Of a stretch of DNA of 34,022 nucleotides, positions 1-8,450 are shown one piece after another. The notes below the pieces were generated by a model that was not told the origin of the DNA, ran no database searches, and saw nothing but the letters and a program-made list of their open reading frames with translations. The DNA is from Vallitalea maricola (GTDB lineage Bacteria > Bacillota > Clostridia > Lachnospirales > Vallitaleaceae): positions 1 through 34,022 of the forward strand of contig NZ_BTPU01000049.1 of assembly GCF_036985595.1 (NCBI RefSeq). The letters run 5' to 3'. The position numbers were made by a program, and so were the translations under genes. Every line of letters begins with the position of its first letter. The first letter of the stretch is position 1.

Positions 1-1061
1 CTAAAACCTTTTAATGTTTGTAACTGATCACAAACATTATCACGTGTAATTTCATCACAATTTTTCATTGCTTCCGCTAACATATAAACTGCATCATAAG
101 CACAAGCTGAGTGAACATTTAATGTATAGCCTACTTTTTTCTCAAATTTTTCCTTAAATTCAGAACCCTTTTTATCATCATCTGTTGCAAAGAAAGGGGT
201 TGAAGTTAAAAATCCTTCTACATTTTCTCCACCTAAATCAATAATTTGTTCTGAAGCACCTGGTCCTAATGCTGTAACTTTTACATCCCATCCCATCTGC
301 TTAATTTGATTAGATATAATTGCACATTCATTATAGAATGTTACTAAACATATTGTGTCTGGGTTAGCTTGCTGAACCTTTGTAAGCACTCCTGTAAAAT
401 CCTTTTCACCATCAACATGATTTTCTTCAGCAACAATATTTATACCTTCTTTTGCTGCTTGTTCAGTAAGATATTGTCTTGCAGCCACACCCCAATCATT
501 ATTAAGATAAATTATCCCAACATTTTTAGCACCAAGATATTTACCTAACAAATATTTTGCAACAAATGGACCTTCCGCATCCTGACGTCCCATTATGCCA
601 AACATATATTTATTCATCCCAGCATAATTTGGATTTGAAGCTGTAGGTGATAATTGGAGTAATCCTGCTTCTTCATATATAGGAGCAGTTGCCATAGAGC
701 ATGTACTTGAGAAATCACCAACAACCGCCATTATTTCTTTATCATCAGAGAATTGACGAGCAATTGCTGTTGCTTCTTTTGCATCTCCTTTTGAATCCAT
801 AATACTAAGTTCTAATTTTTTACCATTAACTCCTCCTGCTGCATTAATTTCTTCAACAGCCATTGTTGTTGCAACTTTAAACCCAATTCCATATTCAGCA
901 TAATTTCCTGTAATGGGAGCTGCAACACCTATTTTAATCGTTTCTTTTTCTGTAGCTGTAGAATTGTCGTTAGTTTTGTTATCTGATTCTGATCCACATC
1001 CTGCTAAAAACATAGATACCAAAGAAACACACATAATCATAACTAATAATTTTCTTTTCAT
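1..1061 (-). CDS. Branched-chain amino-acid-type ABC transporter substrate-binding lipoprotein (C-terminus cut off by window edge)
   Basis: Read from the reverse strand: an ATG at 1061 opens a frame with no stop before base 1, giving about 353 residues of a family usually near 380, so only the last few dozen residues are missing. The N-terminus is a lipoprotein signal: a KRK-type positive start, a hydrophobic stretch and a lipobox LAGC with Cys22, then a Ser/Asn/Thr-rich linker. The mature part begins IKIGVAAPITGNYAEYG and continues with AVEEINAAGG, FSSTCSMATAPIYEEAG and a YLNNDWG segment, typical of the Leu/Ile/Val-binding (Peripla_BP_6, LivJ) fold. It would capture a ligand outside the membrane for an ABC permease whose genes are not in view. 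It lies 48 bp behind cyuA in the same direction, so a shared transcript is likely. Family is clear; the ligand is unknown, and proximity to a cysteine desulfidase makes cysteine or a related amino acid a possibility only. Confidence 0.88.
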   Translation of the reverse strand, partial: MKRKLLVMIMCVSLVSMFLAGCGSESDNKTNDNSTATEKETIKIGVAAPITGNYAEYGIGFKVATTMAVEEINAAGGVNGKKLELSIMDSKGDAKEATAIARQFSDDKEIMAVVGDFSSTCSMATAPIYEEAGLLQLSPTASNPNYAGMNKYMFGIMGRQDAEGPFVAKYLLGKYLGAKNVGIIYLNNDWGVAARQYLTEQAAKEGINIVAEENHVDGEKDFTGVLTKVQQANPDTICLVTFYNECAIISNQIKQMGWDVKVTALGPGASEQIIDLGGENVEGFLTSTPFFATDDDKKGSEFKEKFEKKVGYTLNVHSACAYDAVYMLAEAMKNCDEITRDNVCDQLQTLKGF

Positions 1062-1109
1062 AATAAAATACCCCTTTGCTTTTTATTTTTTTAAATACCT
1101 AAATCACAT

Positions 1110-2399
1110 TTATATAGACATTTCCTTTTCAAACATAATGTCAGTTATTGATTGATTGACAATCATATATATATCTTTTGATATTTTCTCTAAATTCTCC
1201 AATGATTTTTCTAAACTTTTTCCAATAACTCCATCTGTAGGCTGAATAGCAATATCTTTCATAGCAAGATATGCTGATTGTTCAGCAGCTTGTAATGCAG
1301 TTGCAACTTTTAAAGCACAGCCTGTTTTAGCACCATCACATAACATTCCTGTAATATTCCCTAACATATTCTTAATTGTATATTCTACCTGTTGTTTGTT
1401 TCCTCCCAAAAGATAAACCATTCCAGCACTTGCTCCCATCGCTGCAGTAGTTGCTCCACAAATTACAGACACTCTTCCTACATACCTTTTAATATATATT
1501 GATACTAGATTACTCAAAGCTACGGCACGTATCTGTGTCTCTTTATTAACTCCCAGATATTTTGCTGCCGCAACAACACTCATTGTAGCTGTTATCCCCT
1601 GATTTCCACTTCCAGAATTACTCATTACTGATGTGGGAGACCCAGACATACGAGCATCTGCTCCTGCTGAAGCATAACAAATTGCCATATTTGCCATATT
1701 CTTTTCTTTGATACCTTTTTCCATATTTTCCATTAGTGTTTTGCCTACTTGTAACCCAACTTCATTTTCTAACCCTACTCTTGCAATTTCACTATTTAAT
1801 TCAATGGTTTTCTTTACATGTACCAAATCGGTCTCTACATCTGCTGTCTTAATAAACTCCCAAATATCATTTAAATCATACTTATTCTCAATATGTTCTT
1901 CATTATCTTGCTCTACTGACTTCATTTTATCTATTATTATTTCACCGTTTTTTTCAACATAAACCAAGTTATTATAATCATCTTTAACTATGGCTTTTGC
2001 TGTACCAGAATCCGTTTCAACTTCCACTTCAACATATAAAATAGCATTATTATCCGTTTGTTTTACATTAATCATTCCAGCATTAATAATCTTTTCTGCA
2101 TTATCTACATCTTTACTTTCTAGATTTTCAAGTACTTGTAATTGTTTCTCTGGATCCCCACATACAACACCTAAAGCAGCAGCCATTGCAATTCCACATT
2201 TTGTTGTCCCTGGAATAATAACAGATGTTGCATTTTTTAATACTGCTAAAGATAAACTAACAGTTATCCTTTTTAATTCCTTTCCTCCAGCATATTTATT
2301 TGCAATTGCCGATACATATGATATTGATACGGGATCGGTACAACCTAATGCAACGACCATCTCCTGTTGCATCAGTTTTACAAATTTTGTTTTCTGCAT
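1110..2399 (-). CDS. cyuA: L-cysteine desulfidase / serine dehydratase-alpha family protein (CyuA/YhaM, UPF0597)
   Basis: 429 residues, the family's normal length. The frame is open further upstream, but the ATG at 2399 is preceded by GGAGGAATGAG, so I take that start. Members break L-cysteine down to pyruvate, ammonia and sulfide with an oxygen-sensitive [4Fe-4S] cluster. The four cysteines known from the archaeal enzyme are here with the same late spacing: Cys20 in VALGCTDP, Cys314 in VICGATTA, and Cys354/Cys361 in GMLCDGAKTGC. A glycine-rich SGSGNQG segment (262-268) is also typical. It sits between the YesMN-like sensor system (upstream, behind a terminator) and an amino-acid binding lipoprotein (downstream, 48 bp). 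A module that imports and degrades an amino acid, perhaps cysteine, is a reasonable inference. Family assignment is strong; substrate preference (cysteine versus serine or another amino acid) cannot be read from sequence. Confidence 0.88.
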   Translation of the reverse strand: MQKTKFVKLMQQEMVVALGCTDPVSISYVSAIANKYAGGKELKRITVSLSLAVLKNATSVIIPGTTKCGIAMAAALGVVCGDPEKQLQVLENLESKDVDNAEKIINAGMINVKQTDNNAILYVEVEVETDSGTAKAIVKDDYNNLVYVEKNGEIIIDKMKSVEQDNEEHIENKYDLNDIWEFIKTADVETDLVHVKKTIELNSEIARVGLENEVGLQVGKTLMENMEKGIKEKNMANMAICYASAGADARMSGSPTSVMSNSGSGNQGITATMSVVAAAKYLGVNKETQIRAVALSNLVSIYIKRYVGRVSVICGATTAAMGASAGMVYLLGGNKQQVEYTIKNMLGNITGMLCDGAKTGCALKVATALQAAEQSAYLAMKDIAIQPTDGVIGKSLEKSLENLEKISKDIYMIVNQSITDIMFEKEMSI

Positions 2400-2439
2400 C
2401 TCATTCCTCCATTCAATATTAATCTGTCTTGCAATATAT

Positions 2440-2469
2440 ATTTTATCAAGTTTTATATACAATACACAA
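2440..2469 (-). promoter_or_regulatory. Candidate cyuA promoter
   Basis: On the minus strand TTGTGT (2464-2469) and TAAAAT (2440-2445) are separated by 18 bases, about 40 bp upstream of the cyuA start. The region is very AT-rich, so chance matches are common. No other convincing pair is nearer. Confidence 0.35.
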
Positions 2470-2573
2470 TAGATAGAAGTTTGATAGTGTGGACATTATT
2501 TATTTTAAACTACTTTTTTTCGTATTTCTCTTCTCTTTTTAAAATTATCACCTGTTTTATCCCTTTATCAGCT

Positions 2574-2589
2574 AAATGATTGGTCATTT
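2574..2589. promoter_or_regulatory. Inverted repeat upstream of cyuA, possible operator
   Basis: Perfect palindrome AAATGA-TTGG-TCATTT lying between the terminator of the response regulator gene and the candidate cyuA promoter, roughly 105 bp upstream of its -35. Such a position would suit an activator, but no protein can be assigned. Confidence 0.3.
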
Positions 2590-2650
2590 TGCCCATTCAT
2601 TTTTCATCTTTGATAAGAAAGATTTCAAGATAAATAACATTTTATATTAC

Positions 2651-2676
2651 AAAAAAAAGAGCATGTAGCTCTTCTT
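2651..2676 (-). terminator. Rho-independent terminator of the YesMN-like operon
   Basis: On the minus strand a six-pair stem (AAGAGC with GCTCTT, five-base loop, 2657-2673) is followed directly by a run of eight T (2658-2651). It starts about 20 bp after the response regulator stop at 2693 and separates that gene from cyuA. Confidence 0.8.
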
Positions 2677-2692
2677 CAATCAATATACTCCC

Positions 2693-3817
2693 CTATCCAT
2701 TATTTTTCATTTCATCAATACATTTAACAACTTTCTTTTGATATCCAGTAGGCGTATAACCAGTATAAGTTCTAAATATTCTTGAAAAATACCTAACATC
2801 ATCATATCCCACTTTATTTGATACATCATATACTTTTAAAGAAGTATCCTCAAGTAGTTTTTTTGCCTTTTTAACTCTCAATTCATTTAGATATTTAATA
2901 AAATTAATACCTACTTGTTCTTTAAATTTTGTAGACATATAACTAGGAGAAGTGTTATAATGATTTGCAATCAAATTGAGAGATATATTGTTATCAGTAT
3001 ATCTTTTATTAACATATTTTAATACTGATCGTATCAATGGTGAAACATTATTATTTTCCATTCTATTAAGTGCTGAATCAGCTGTCTTCAATGTTTCTAT
3101 TACATATTTTTTCATATCATCAACATTCTTTAATCGTGCGATATAGGTTATAGGATCTTTCTCTAGCAGTTTTTTTGATTCAACTTTACCAAGCACAAGT
3201 TCTGACGTATTTAACGCAACCTCAATACAATATCTTGCAATAAAATTTCTTGATACTTTATCATCAATCAACTTTTGAAAAGCAACCATAAACATTTTTA
3301 TTGCATCTTCTATTTCAGCTACTTCTATTTTAGACATGATTTGTTGCTGATTATTGACTACATTATTTCTACTAGTATTTGAAAATAGCACCCACTCATC
3401 CTTATCCAATATTGGAAAAAACACATTCTGATCATTTTGATTTATTTTTTCCATTACCCCGCTAAGTGCTTTATCCAACTGCTCAAAATTCAAAGGCTTT
3501 AAAATATAATCCTGTACAATATCTGTCCGTAATGCGGTCTGGGCAAATTTAAAATCATCATAACCACTAATTAAAACTACCAAAGGTTTTTCCTTTAAAT
3601 CAGATAAACAAGAGATAAGTTCAATTCCATCTAATTCTGGCATATAAATATCTGTAATAACTAAATCAACATTACCATTATTAACAATATCAAGTGCCAT
3701 ATTACCACTCTCAGCAGTTCCAATAACATTCATATTATACTTTTCCCAATCTACATATTTCTGCAATCCTTCTCTTACAATTTTCTCATCATCCACAATC
3801 AACACATTAATCTTCAT
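2693..3817 (-). CDS. YesN-like response regulator with AraC-type DNA-binding domain
   Basis: 374 residues from the ATG at 3817, which has an AAAGGGATG stretch upstream; an ATG four codons earlier lies directly against that GGG and is less likely. The N-terminal receiver (about 1-120) shows the acidic pair D9/D10, the phosphoacceptor D56 in VITDIYMPE and the Lys in YILKPLNF. The middle has no motif I recognise. The C-terminal 100 residues are an AraC-type pair of helix-turn-helices (ISLNLIANHYNTSPSYMSTKFKE, then VYDVSNKVGYDDVRYFSRIFR). The gene overlaps the end of the kinase gene upstream, so the two are co-transcribed and form a pair. YesN-type regulators usually activate neighbouring ABC transporter operons; here the nearest target in the same direction is cyuA with its binding lipoprotein. 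Confidence 0.93.
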   Translation of the reverse strand: MKINVLIVDDEKIVREGLQKYVDWEKYNMNVIGTAESGNMALDIVNNGNVDLVITDIYMPELDGIELISCLSDLKEKPLVVLISGYDDFKFAQTALRTDIVQDYILKPLNFEQLDKALSGVMEKINQNDQNVFFPILDKDEWVLFSNTSRNNVVNNQQQIMSKIEVAEIEDAIKMFMVAFQKLIDDKVSRNFIARYCIEVALNTSELVLGKVESKKLLEKDPITYIARLKNVDDMKKYVIETLKTADSALNRMENNNVSPLIRSVLKYVNKRYTDNNISLNLIANHYNTSPSYMSTKFKEQVGINFIKYLNELRVKKAKKLLEDTSLKVYDVSNKVGYDDVRYFSRIFRTYTGYTPTGYQKKVVKCIDEMKNNG

Positions 3818-5525
3818 CAGTATGCTCATCCCTTTGTAATAGATTAGTCGATATTATTATTTTGGCAACTGTCCTTCCGTTCTCAATATAAATATTTACT
3901 CTACTTTTTTTTCCATATTTTTTTATTAATCTATCATTAACATTCCTTAATCCATAATGTTTGGATTTTTCATCTGCTTTTAAATTTAATATTTTTTTAA
4001 TTCTTTCTAAATCGACTTTATTTCCATCATTAATAACTCTTATTACTAAATCACCATCTTTTTTTTCACCAATAATATCTATACGCATATAATCAGTGTT
4101 ACTTCTTTTTATTAATCCATATTTTATAGCATTCTCAACAAGTGGTTGAATAATAAGTTTTATAATTTTATAATCCAAAACATCTTCATCAAATTTGATT
4201 GATACAGTAAATTTATTCTCATATCTAATCTCCTGTATTGCTAAATAATTACGAATCTGTTCTAATTCATTTCTAACTAAAATATGATTATCTCCTCCAT
4301 TTAATGAATGTCGCATCATATTCGCAAGACTCATTACCATACACCTTATGTCTTCTGCTTTATAAGGCATCGCCATCCAAGCAATGGAATCCAGTGTATT
4401 ATATAAAAAATGAGGATTGATCTGTTGCTGCAACGCACAAAGTTCGGCTTCCTTTTCCTTTATTTTAGCAAGATATACTTCTTGAATAAGAGTATCTATT
4501 CTTCTAATCATATAATTAAATTGTCTGTATAATTGCTTTGTTTCCTCTGGATAGCGTTTTCCAATAATAAGCATTTGAAACTTATTCTTTTCTACATTAT
4601 GCATTTCATCAGATAATTTTTTTATAGGATTTGTTATCCAATAAGAAAAATATATTGACACTATCGTTAAAAAAAACACAGTAACAATTCCAACAATAAA
4701 AAAAGTATATAAAATATCCTTACCTTTTTCCATAACTTTATTTTTAGGCAATACCCCTATCATCTTCCAGCCCATCCCATTTATTAACTTGTTAATAATC
4801 ACATTTCCATCTTTAATCCACCACCCATTTTCCTTATATAATAAATCTTCTTTTTCCAAATAATAATAATCCCCATAAGGAATAACAATATTACCCAAGT
4901 CATCAACAAGATATGGCATCTGATTATTTGCAAGTTTTGTATCATAAAACAACGAAAATAAAACATCTGTGTTAATATATACAGCCACAATAGCTGTCTG
5001 CTGCCAATACTCTATACTCCTCATAACCATCGACAATCTTATAAATGATTTCTTTTCATATTCAGCTTTTTCAATTAAAACAGCACCATTTTTTTTAATT
5101 GTTGACTCCATCCATAATAAGAATTCTGCTTTCATATACTCATTTTCTTCATTGTTATATCTATACACATCTCGTCCATCATAAGGTATTATCTCTATAT
5201 ATGTTCCATTCTTTTGTAATTTACTTTTATAATTAGAACTATTTTCTATATACTTTTCTAAATCTCGAATATCTCTATACCCAGTAACAAATTTATTACA
5301 TTCTTCCTGAATTACACTATCTATGGCAATATCTAGCAGAGTATCCTTATTCTCTTTCACAAGTTGAAATAATAAATCGGCCCCATTATTTAATATTAAT
5401 TCATTTGAATAAATATACTGTTCTTTAACTGTATTCTGTAGAACATCAAAAACAACTGTACCAGTAACTAATAATGCCATAACTATAATTAATATATAAG
5501 TAGTTAGCAGTCTTATAAGTAACAA
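3807..5525 (-). CDS. YesM-like membrane sensor histidine kinase
   Basis: 572 residues. The start is TTG at 5525, backed by GGGAG nine bases upstream; later ATGs would remove the first membrane helix. Membrane helix 1 is about residues 5-27, then an extracellular region of about 240 residues (probably Cache-like, by family analogy), membrane helix 2 about 272-297 and a HAMP segment (TNPIKKLSDEM). The cytoplasmic part is the His_kinase/HATPase type of the LytS/YesM group: phosphoacceptor His372 in QQINPHFLYNTLDSIAW, N-box PLVENAIKYG with Asn465, and a GLRNVNDRL glycine box. The end overlaps the response regulator start by about 11 bp. The signal is unknown. A TATAAT promoter lies 190 bp upstream. 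Confidence 0.93.
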   Translation of the reverse strand: MLLIRLLTTYILIIVMALLVTGTVVFDVLQNTVKEQYIYSNELILNNGADLLFQLVKENKDTLLDIAIDSVIQEECNKFVTGYRDIRDLEKYIENSSNYKSKLQKNGTYIEIIPYDGRDVYRYNNEENEYMKAEFLLWMESTIKKNGAVLIEKAEYEKKSFIRLSMVMRSIEYWQQTAIVAVYINTDVLFSLFYDTKLANNQMPYLVDDLGNIVIPYGDYYYLEKEDLLYKENGWWIKDGNVIINKLINGMGWKMIGVLPKNKVMEKGKDILYTFFIVGIVTVFFLTIVSIYFSYWITNPIKKLSDEMHNVEKNKFQMLIIGKRYPEETKQLYRQFNYMIRRIDTLIQEVYLAKIKEKEAELCALQQQINPHFLYNTLDSIAWMAMPYKAEDIRCMVMSLANMMRHSLNGGDNHILVRNELEQIRNYLAIQEIRYENKFTVSIKFDEDVLDYKIIKLIIQPLVENAIKYGLIKRSNTDYMRIDIIGEKKDGDLVIRVINDGNKVDLERIKKILNLKADEKSKHYGLRNVNDRLIKKYGKKSRVNIYIENGRTVAKIIISTNLLQRDEHTDED

Positions 5526-5946
5526 TTTTGTTCACTCCCTATTGAAAATTCAACATTCTTCACTCACAAAAGAACATAATATTTCTTTATAACTGACAAT
5601 AATAGTTCAAAAATACTTTAATATTTTTTATAATTGAATAAAATAATAAAACCCTAATATCAGTTTTGGAACAAAATACAACTAAAAGGATATGCATAAA
5701 TATTTATTAACTCAATTATACCAAACAAATGAATTAATATACAATTCTTTTTAATAAATAGGTTATTGTTAATTTATTGAAATAAAAGGATGAAAAATCA
5801 GTTTGGGATATAACAAGAATTATATCATTCATTTTATCACATTTTTCGACACTTTTGTATCTATTTTTTTAATTTTCATTATCCAGCCTTTAGCTACAAG
5901 CTTTTCTTAACTATAAAATTCAGTTAAAATACATATTTATTAACTA
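5526..5946. other. Intergenic region between metG and the YesM-like kinase gene
   Basis: 421 bp, very AT-rich, no plausible coding frame. It holds the candidate kinase promoter at 5715-5744 and two near-identical direct copies of ATCAGTTT(T)GGGA-like sequence (5659-5670 and 5797-5808) on either side of it. No convincing terminator for metG is visible: the best hairpin just after its stop (TTAACT/AGTTAA) lacks a T tract. Confidence 0.5.
5715..5744 (-). promoter_or_regulatory. Candidate promoter of the YesMN-like operon
   Basis: Minus strand TTGTAT (5739-5744), 18-base spacer, consensus TATAAT (5715-5720). This leaves a 5' untranslated region of about 185 bases before the TTG start of the kinase. 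Confidence 0.55.
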
Positions 5947-7575
5947 TTAAAGATCATTAATATTTAATTTGCTCATTTCTTCATCAATTAATTTTTTATC
6001 AATTCTTTCAAATAATTTATAAAAAGTATCTACATTTTTTCCACTCTTAACCCTCTTTAATTGCCATTTATCACTAACACCCAGCCATTTTATAACCTTA
6101 TTAGATGAAAAAGGGATGAATGGTTCTAATAATACTGCTGTATTAGCTATAATCTGTACACAATTGTATATTGTTTTTTTACAATCTTTTACATCTGTAA
6201 TTCTAGTTTCCCAAGGTTTTTTTGTATCAAAATATTTATTAGCTTTTCTAAGCAGATTAAAAATTTCTTCTAGTCCAGCTCGTAGATTCCCTATTTCAAT
6301 ACTTTTTCCCACAAATTCATATAGATTATTTAATGATTCTTCTATATTTTCTTCCATACATCCATTGGGTATTTTATTATTGAAATATTTTTCTATAAAA
6401 ACAATTGTACGATTAATGAAATTACCATAAGTACCTAATAATTCTCCATTATGACGATTAATCAACTCCCTGAAGGAAAAATCTGTATCTCTTTTTTCTG
6501 GACCATTTGCTATAAGAAAATATCTTATTGTATCTGGATCATAACGATTAATTATATCTTTTATCCAAACAGCATAATCTTTACTAGTTGATATTTTCTT
6601 ATGTTCCAGCGTCAAGTACTCACTTGAGATAATTCTATCTGGAAGATGATAATTTTCTCCATTGGCTAGTAACAATGATGGAAGTATTATAGTATGAAAT
6701 GGTATGTTATCTTTTCCATGCACATAATAATGTAGAGCATCTTCGTTTTTCCAATAGTCATTAAAATCTTGATTTTTTCTTGTGGCTACGGTACTGGAAG
6801 ATAAATAACCAAGTACATTCTCAGCCCATATATATATTTTTTTGTCGCTATAACTTTCTTTTGGAACTTCAATCCCCCACTTCAAATCACGTGTTAAAGC
6901 TTTATCTCTAAGACCTTCATCTAAATAACGATTAGTAAAATCTATAGCATTTTTTCTCCAATATCTGGACTCATCCACTAGCTTCCTTAAGTCTGCTTCA
7001 TAATCTGATAATCTGAGATATAGATGTGTGGATTCTTTAAAACCTATTTTTTGACCACATAATGCACATCTACCGTCAATCAATAATTCTGGTTCAAGTA
7101 CTCTTCCACAAGCATCACATTGGTCACCTCGGGTAATTTCTCCACATTCAGGACACTTACCTTCAACAAATCTATCTGGTAGATATTCTTTACAATCAGC
7201 ACAATATGCTTGTTGTACTTTCTTTTCAATAACACTTTTACTTTTATATAATTTTCTATGAAAATCTTTGACGAAATTATTATGTTCATTACTTATTGTT
7301 TTACCATAATAATCATATGAGAATCCTAAGGCATTAAAGCAATCCACAAATTCTTTATGATAAAATTCAGCTATTTCCAGTGGTAATTTACCTTCTTTTT
7401 TTGCTTTAATAGTAATTGGAGTCCCATAACAATCACTTCCTGAAACATAACATACATCATCACCTTTTTGTCTATAATATCTTGCAATGACGTCACCTGA
7501 TATAAGTGAAGCCACATGTCCTATGTGTAACGAACCATTTGCATAAACCCAAGCACCACTAATTATTACATTCAT
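5947..7575 (-). CDS. metG: Methionine--tRNA ligase
   Basis: 542 residues; the ATG at 7575 follows AGAGG with seven-base spacing, and is preferred over an upstream in-frame TTG. The enzyme charges tRNA-Met with methionine using ATP in the cytoplasm. Class I signatures are present: HIGH at 17-20 within YANGSLHIGH and a KMSKS-equivalent KISTS at 327-331. Between them is a connective insert with four CxxC knuckles (CADC 125-128, CPEC 141-144, CDAC 153-156, CALC 170-173), meaning two zinc sites as in the E. coli-type enzymes. The protein ends after the anticodon-binding helical domain, with no C-terminal EMAPII-like tRNA-binding domain found in many longer MetRS. Expression is predicted to be controlled by the T-box leader just upstream. 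Whether it is the only MetRS of the genome cannot be judged here. Confidence 0.96.
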   Translation of the reverse strand: MNVIISGAWVYANGSLHIGHVASLISGDVIARYYRQKGDDVCYVSGSDCYGTPITIKAKKEGKLPLEIAEFYHKEFVDCFNALGFSYDYYGKTISNEHNNFVKDFHRKLYKSKSVIEKKVQQAYCADCKEYLPDRFVEGKCPECGEITRGDQCDACGRVLEPELLIDGRCALCGQKIGFKESTHLYLRLSDYEADLRKLVDESRYWRKNAIDFTNRYLDEGLRDKALTRDLKWGIEVPKESYSDKKIYIWAENVLGYLSSSTVATRKNQDFNDYWKNEDALHYYVHGKDNIPFHTIILPSLLLANGENYHLPDRIISSEYLTLEHKKISTSKDYAVWIKDIINRYDPDTIRYFLIANGPEKRDTDFSFRELINRHNGELLGTYGNFINRTIVFIEKYFNNKIPNGCMEENIEESLNNLYEFVGKSIEIGNLRAGLEEIFNLLRKANKYFDTKKPWETRITDVKDCKKTIYNCVQIIANTAVLLEPFIPFSSNKVIKWLGVSDKWQLKRVKSGKNVDTFYKLFERIDKKLIDEEMSKLNINDL

Positions 7576-7649
7576 TTTATTACCTCTTTCTATTTTCATA
7601 TTATTAACTATCAACCATGTACATAATATTCAATTATTAAATTTGTCAG

Positions 7650-7705
7650 AGTAAATAAATAAAGCACTCACCTCCCGGAAATATTATTTCCGGGGACGAG
7701 TGCTT
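7650..7705 (-). terminator. T-box-controlled terminator hairpin upstream of metG
   Basis: Minus strand: AAGCACTC (7705-7698) pairs with GAGTGCTT (7669-7662); inside it CCGGAAATA pairs with TATTTCCGG. A T-rich tail follows. The 5' side can instead pair near the T-box sequence, giving the antiterminator. Confidence 0.8.
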
Positions 7706-7964
7706 AAAATGCATCATCGTGGTACCACCCCAGTTTATCTGTATTTCACAATACAGATCTCATCAAGTACGCCTAGGGAATGACCTAAGTTATACTCTAT
7801 CGCTATAACGGGCGATCCCGTCGCAGCCTAAACCAATGCATCGGTGCGCAACTCCAAGACCATGTTCAATAAGTTCATAAATCCCCACTCTCACCTATAT
7901 GGGTTCTCTGTAAAATAATCCATTACCTACTCTTCTTTTCTAAGTCTTTCAGGGTATTAAGTTA
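7650..7964 (-). ncRNA. T-box leader (tRNA-Met-sensing riboswitch) of metG
   Basis: The leader of metG carries the hallmark T-box sequence GGGGTGGTACCACG (7718-7731, minus strand), followed by the long terminator hairpin. Upstream are features of Stem I: GAAGAGTAGG near the 5' end, a GGTGAGAGTGGGG segment, and then GAACATGGTCTTGG. The codon at the usual specifier position is ATG (7863-7861), matching the gene it controls. Mechanism known for this RNA class: uncharged tRNA pairs with the specifier and the T-box bulge, stabilises the antiterminator and lets metG be transcribed when charged tRNA-Met is scarce. The leader also fills nearly the whole gap between metG and the divergent DUF503 gene. 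The 5' boundary is inferred from the promoter. Confidence 0.9.
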
Positions 7965-7970
7965 TAATCT

Positions 7971-7998
7971 ATTATATTATTATTTTAATAAATGTCAA
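7971..7998 (-). promoter_or_regulatory. Promoter of the T-box-metG transcript
   Basis: Consensus TTGACA (7993-7998) and TATAAT (7971-7976) on the minus strand with a 16-base spacer, about seven bases before the predicted start of the T-box leader. Confidence 0.75.
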
Positions 7999-8057
7999 TA
8001 ATTATTATATTTTATTGTAAAGTATATGTTAAATTAATATATATTTGTTATTTTATA

Positions 8058-8086
8058 TTTACAAACTAATTAATTATATGATAATA
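8058..8086 (+). promoter_or_regulatory. Candidate promoter of the DUF503 gene
   Basis: TTTACA (8058-8063), 17-base spacer, ATAATA (8081-8086), 65 bp before the coding start and divergent from the metG promoter. The AT-rich surroundings make this uncertain. Confidence 0.35.
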
Positions 8087-8150
8087 TAAATTTGCTATTA
8101 TAATAATTACTATAATTAATCATACTACTAAAAATAAAAGGGTGATGTCA

Positions 8151-8426
8151 ATGAATGTAAAAACTGTAACAATAACTATATTAATACTAGATTCTAATTC
8201 GTTAAAGGATAAGCGTAGCGTTATAAAAAGTATTATCCATAAAACTCATAACAAATTCAATGTTAGTATTGCCGAAGTTAAAGATAATGATATCCTCAAC
8301 CAAGGTGTACTAGGTTTATCAATCGTTAGCAGTAATACTCAAACTACTGAGCAGATTTTCTATAGTATTATTGATTTTATTGAAGACGATTATCCTGTTG
8401 AAATTGTTGAAATCTCTGATTACTAA
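8151..8426 (+). CDS. DUF503 (YlxP-like) family protein
   Basis: 91 residues from the ATG at 8151, which has AAAAGGGTG six bases upstream; an in-frame GTG at 8142 is part of that ribosome binding site and is not used as start. The protein opens VKTVTITILIL, contains the family's NSLKDKRSVIKSIIHK core (roughly 15-30), then a small acidic C-terminus. DUF503 proteins are small ferredoxin-fold-like proteins; in Bacillus the relative ylxP sits in the nusA-infB translation operon, and a role near ribosome maturation has been suggested from that. Here it stands alone, divergent from metG. It is one of only two genes on the plus strand. Function unproven. Confidence 0.82.
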   Translation: MNVKTVTITILILDSNSLKDKRSVIKSIIHKTHNKFNVSIAEVKDNDILNQGVLGLSIVSSNTQTTEQIFYSIIDFIEDDYPVEIVEISDY

Positions 8427-8450
8427 TATTTTAGCTAATATTATACATAT

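Noticed and set aside
913..1155. Plus-strand open frame across the lipoprotein gene start
   Set aside because: Antisense to a clear lipoprotein gene with signal and lipobox; the frame has no family features or ribosome binding site.
1708..2579. Three plus-strand open frames opposite cyuA
   Set aside because: Shadows of the cyuA coding strand; compositionally Ser/Ile/Phe-rich antisense translations without motifs.
5890..5946. Terminator for metG just after its stop
   Set aside because: The TTAACT/AGTTAA hairpin is weak and not followed by a T tract.
7080..7289. A 69-residue minus-strand frame within metG
   Set aside because: Alternative frame of the metG zinc region, without its own start signal.
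8142..8150. GTG or earlier ATG as the start of the DUF503 protein
   Set aside because: These codons overlap the GGGTG ribosome binding site; the ATG at 8151 has proper spacing and begins the conserved sequence.
8424..8443. Bidirectional terminator between DUF503 and the NagD-like gene
   Set aside because: The TAATATT/AATATTA stem is made only of A and T and the tail is not a clean T run; too weak in this AT-rich DNA.
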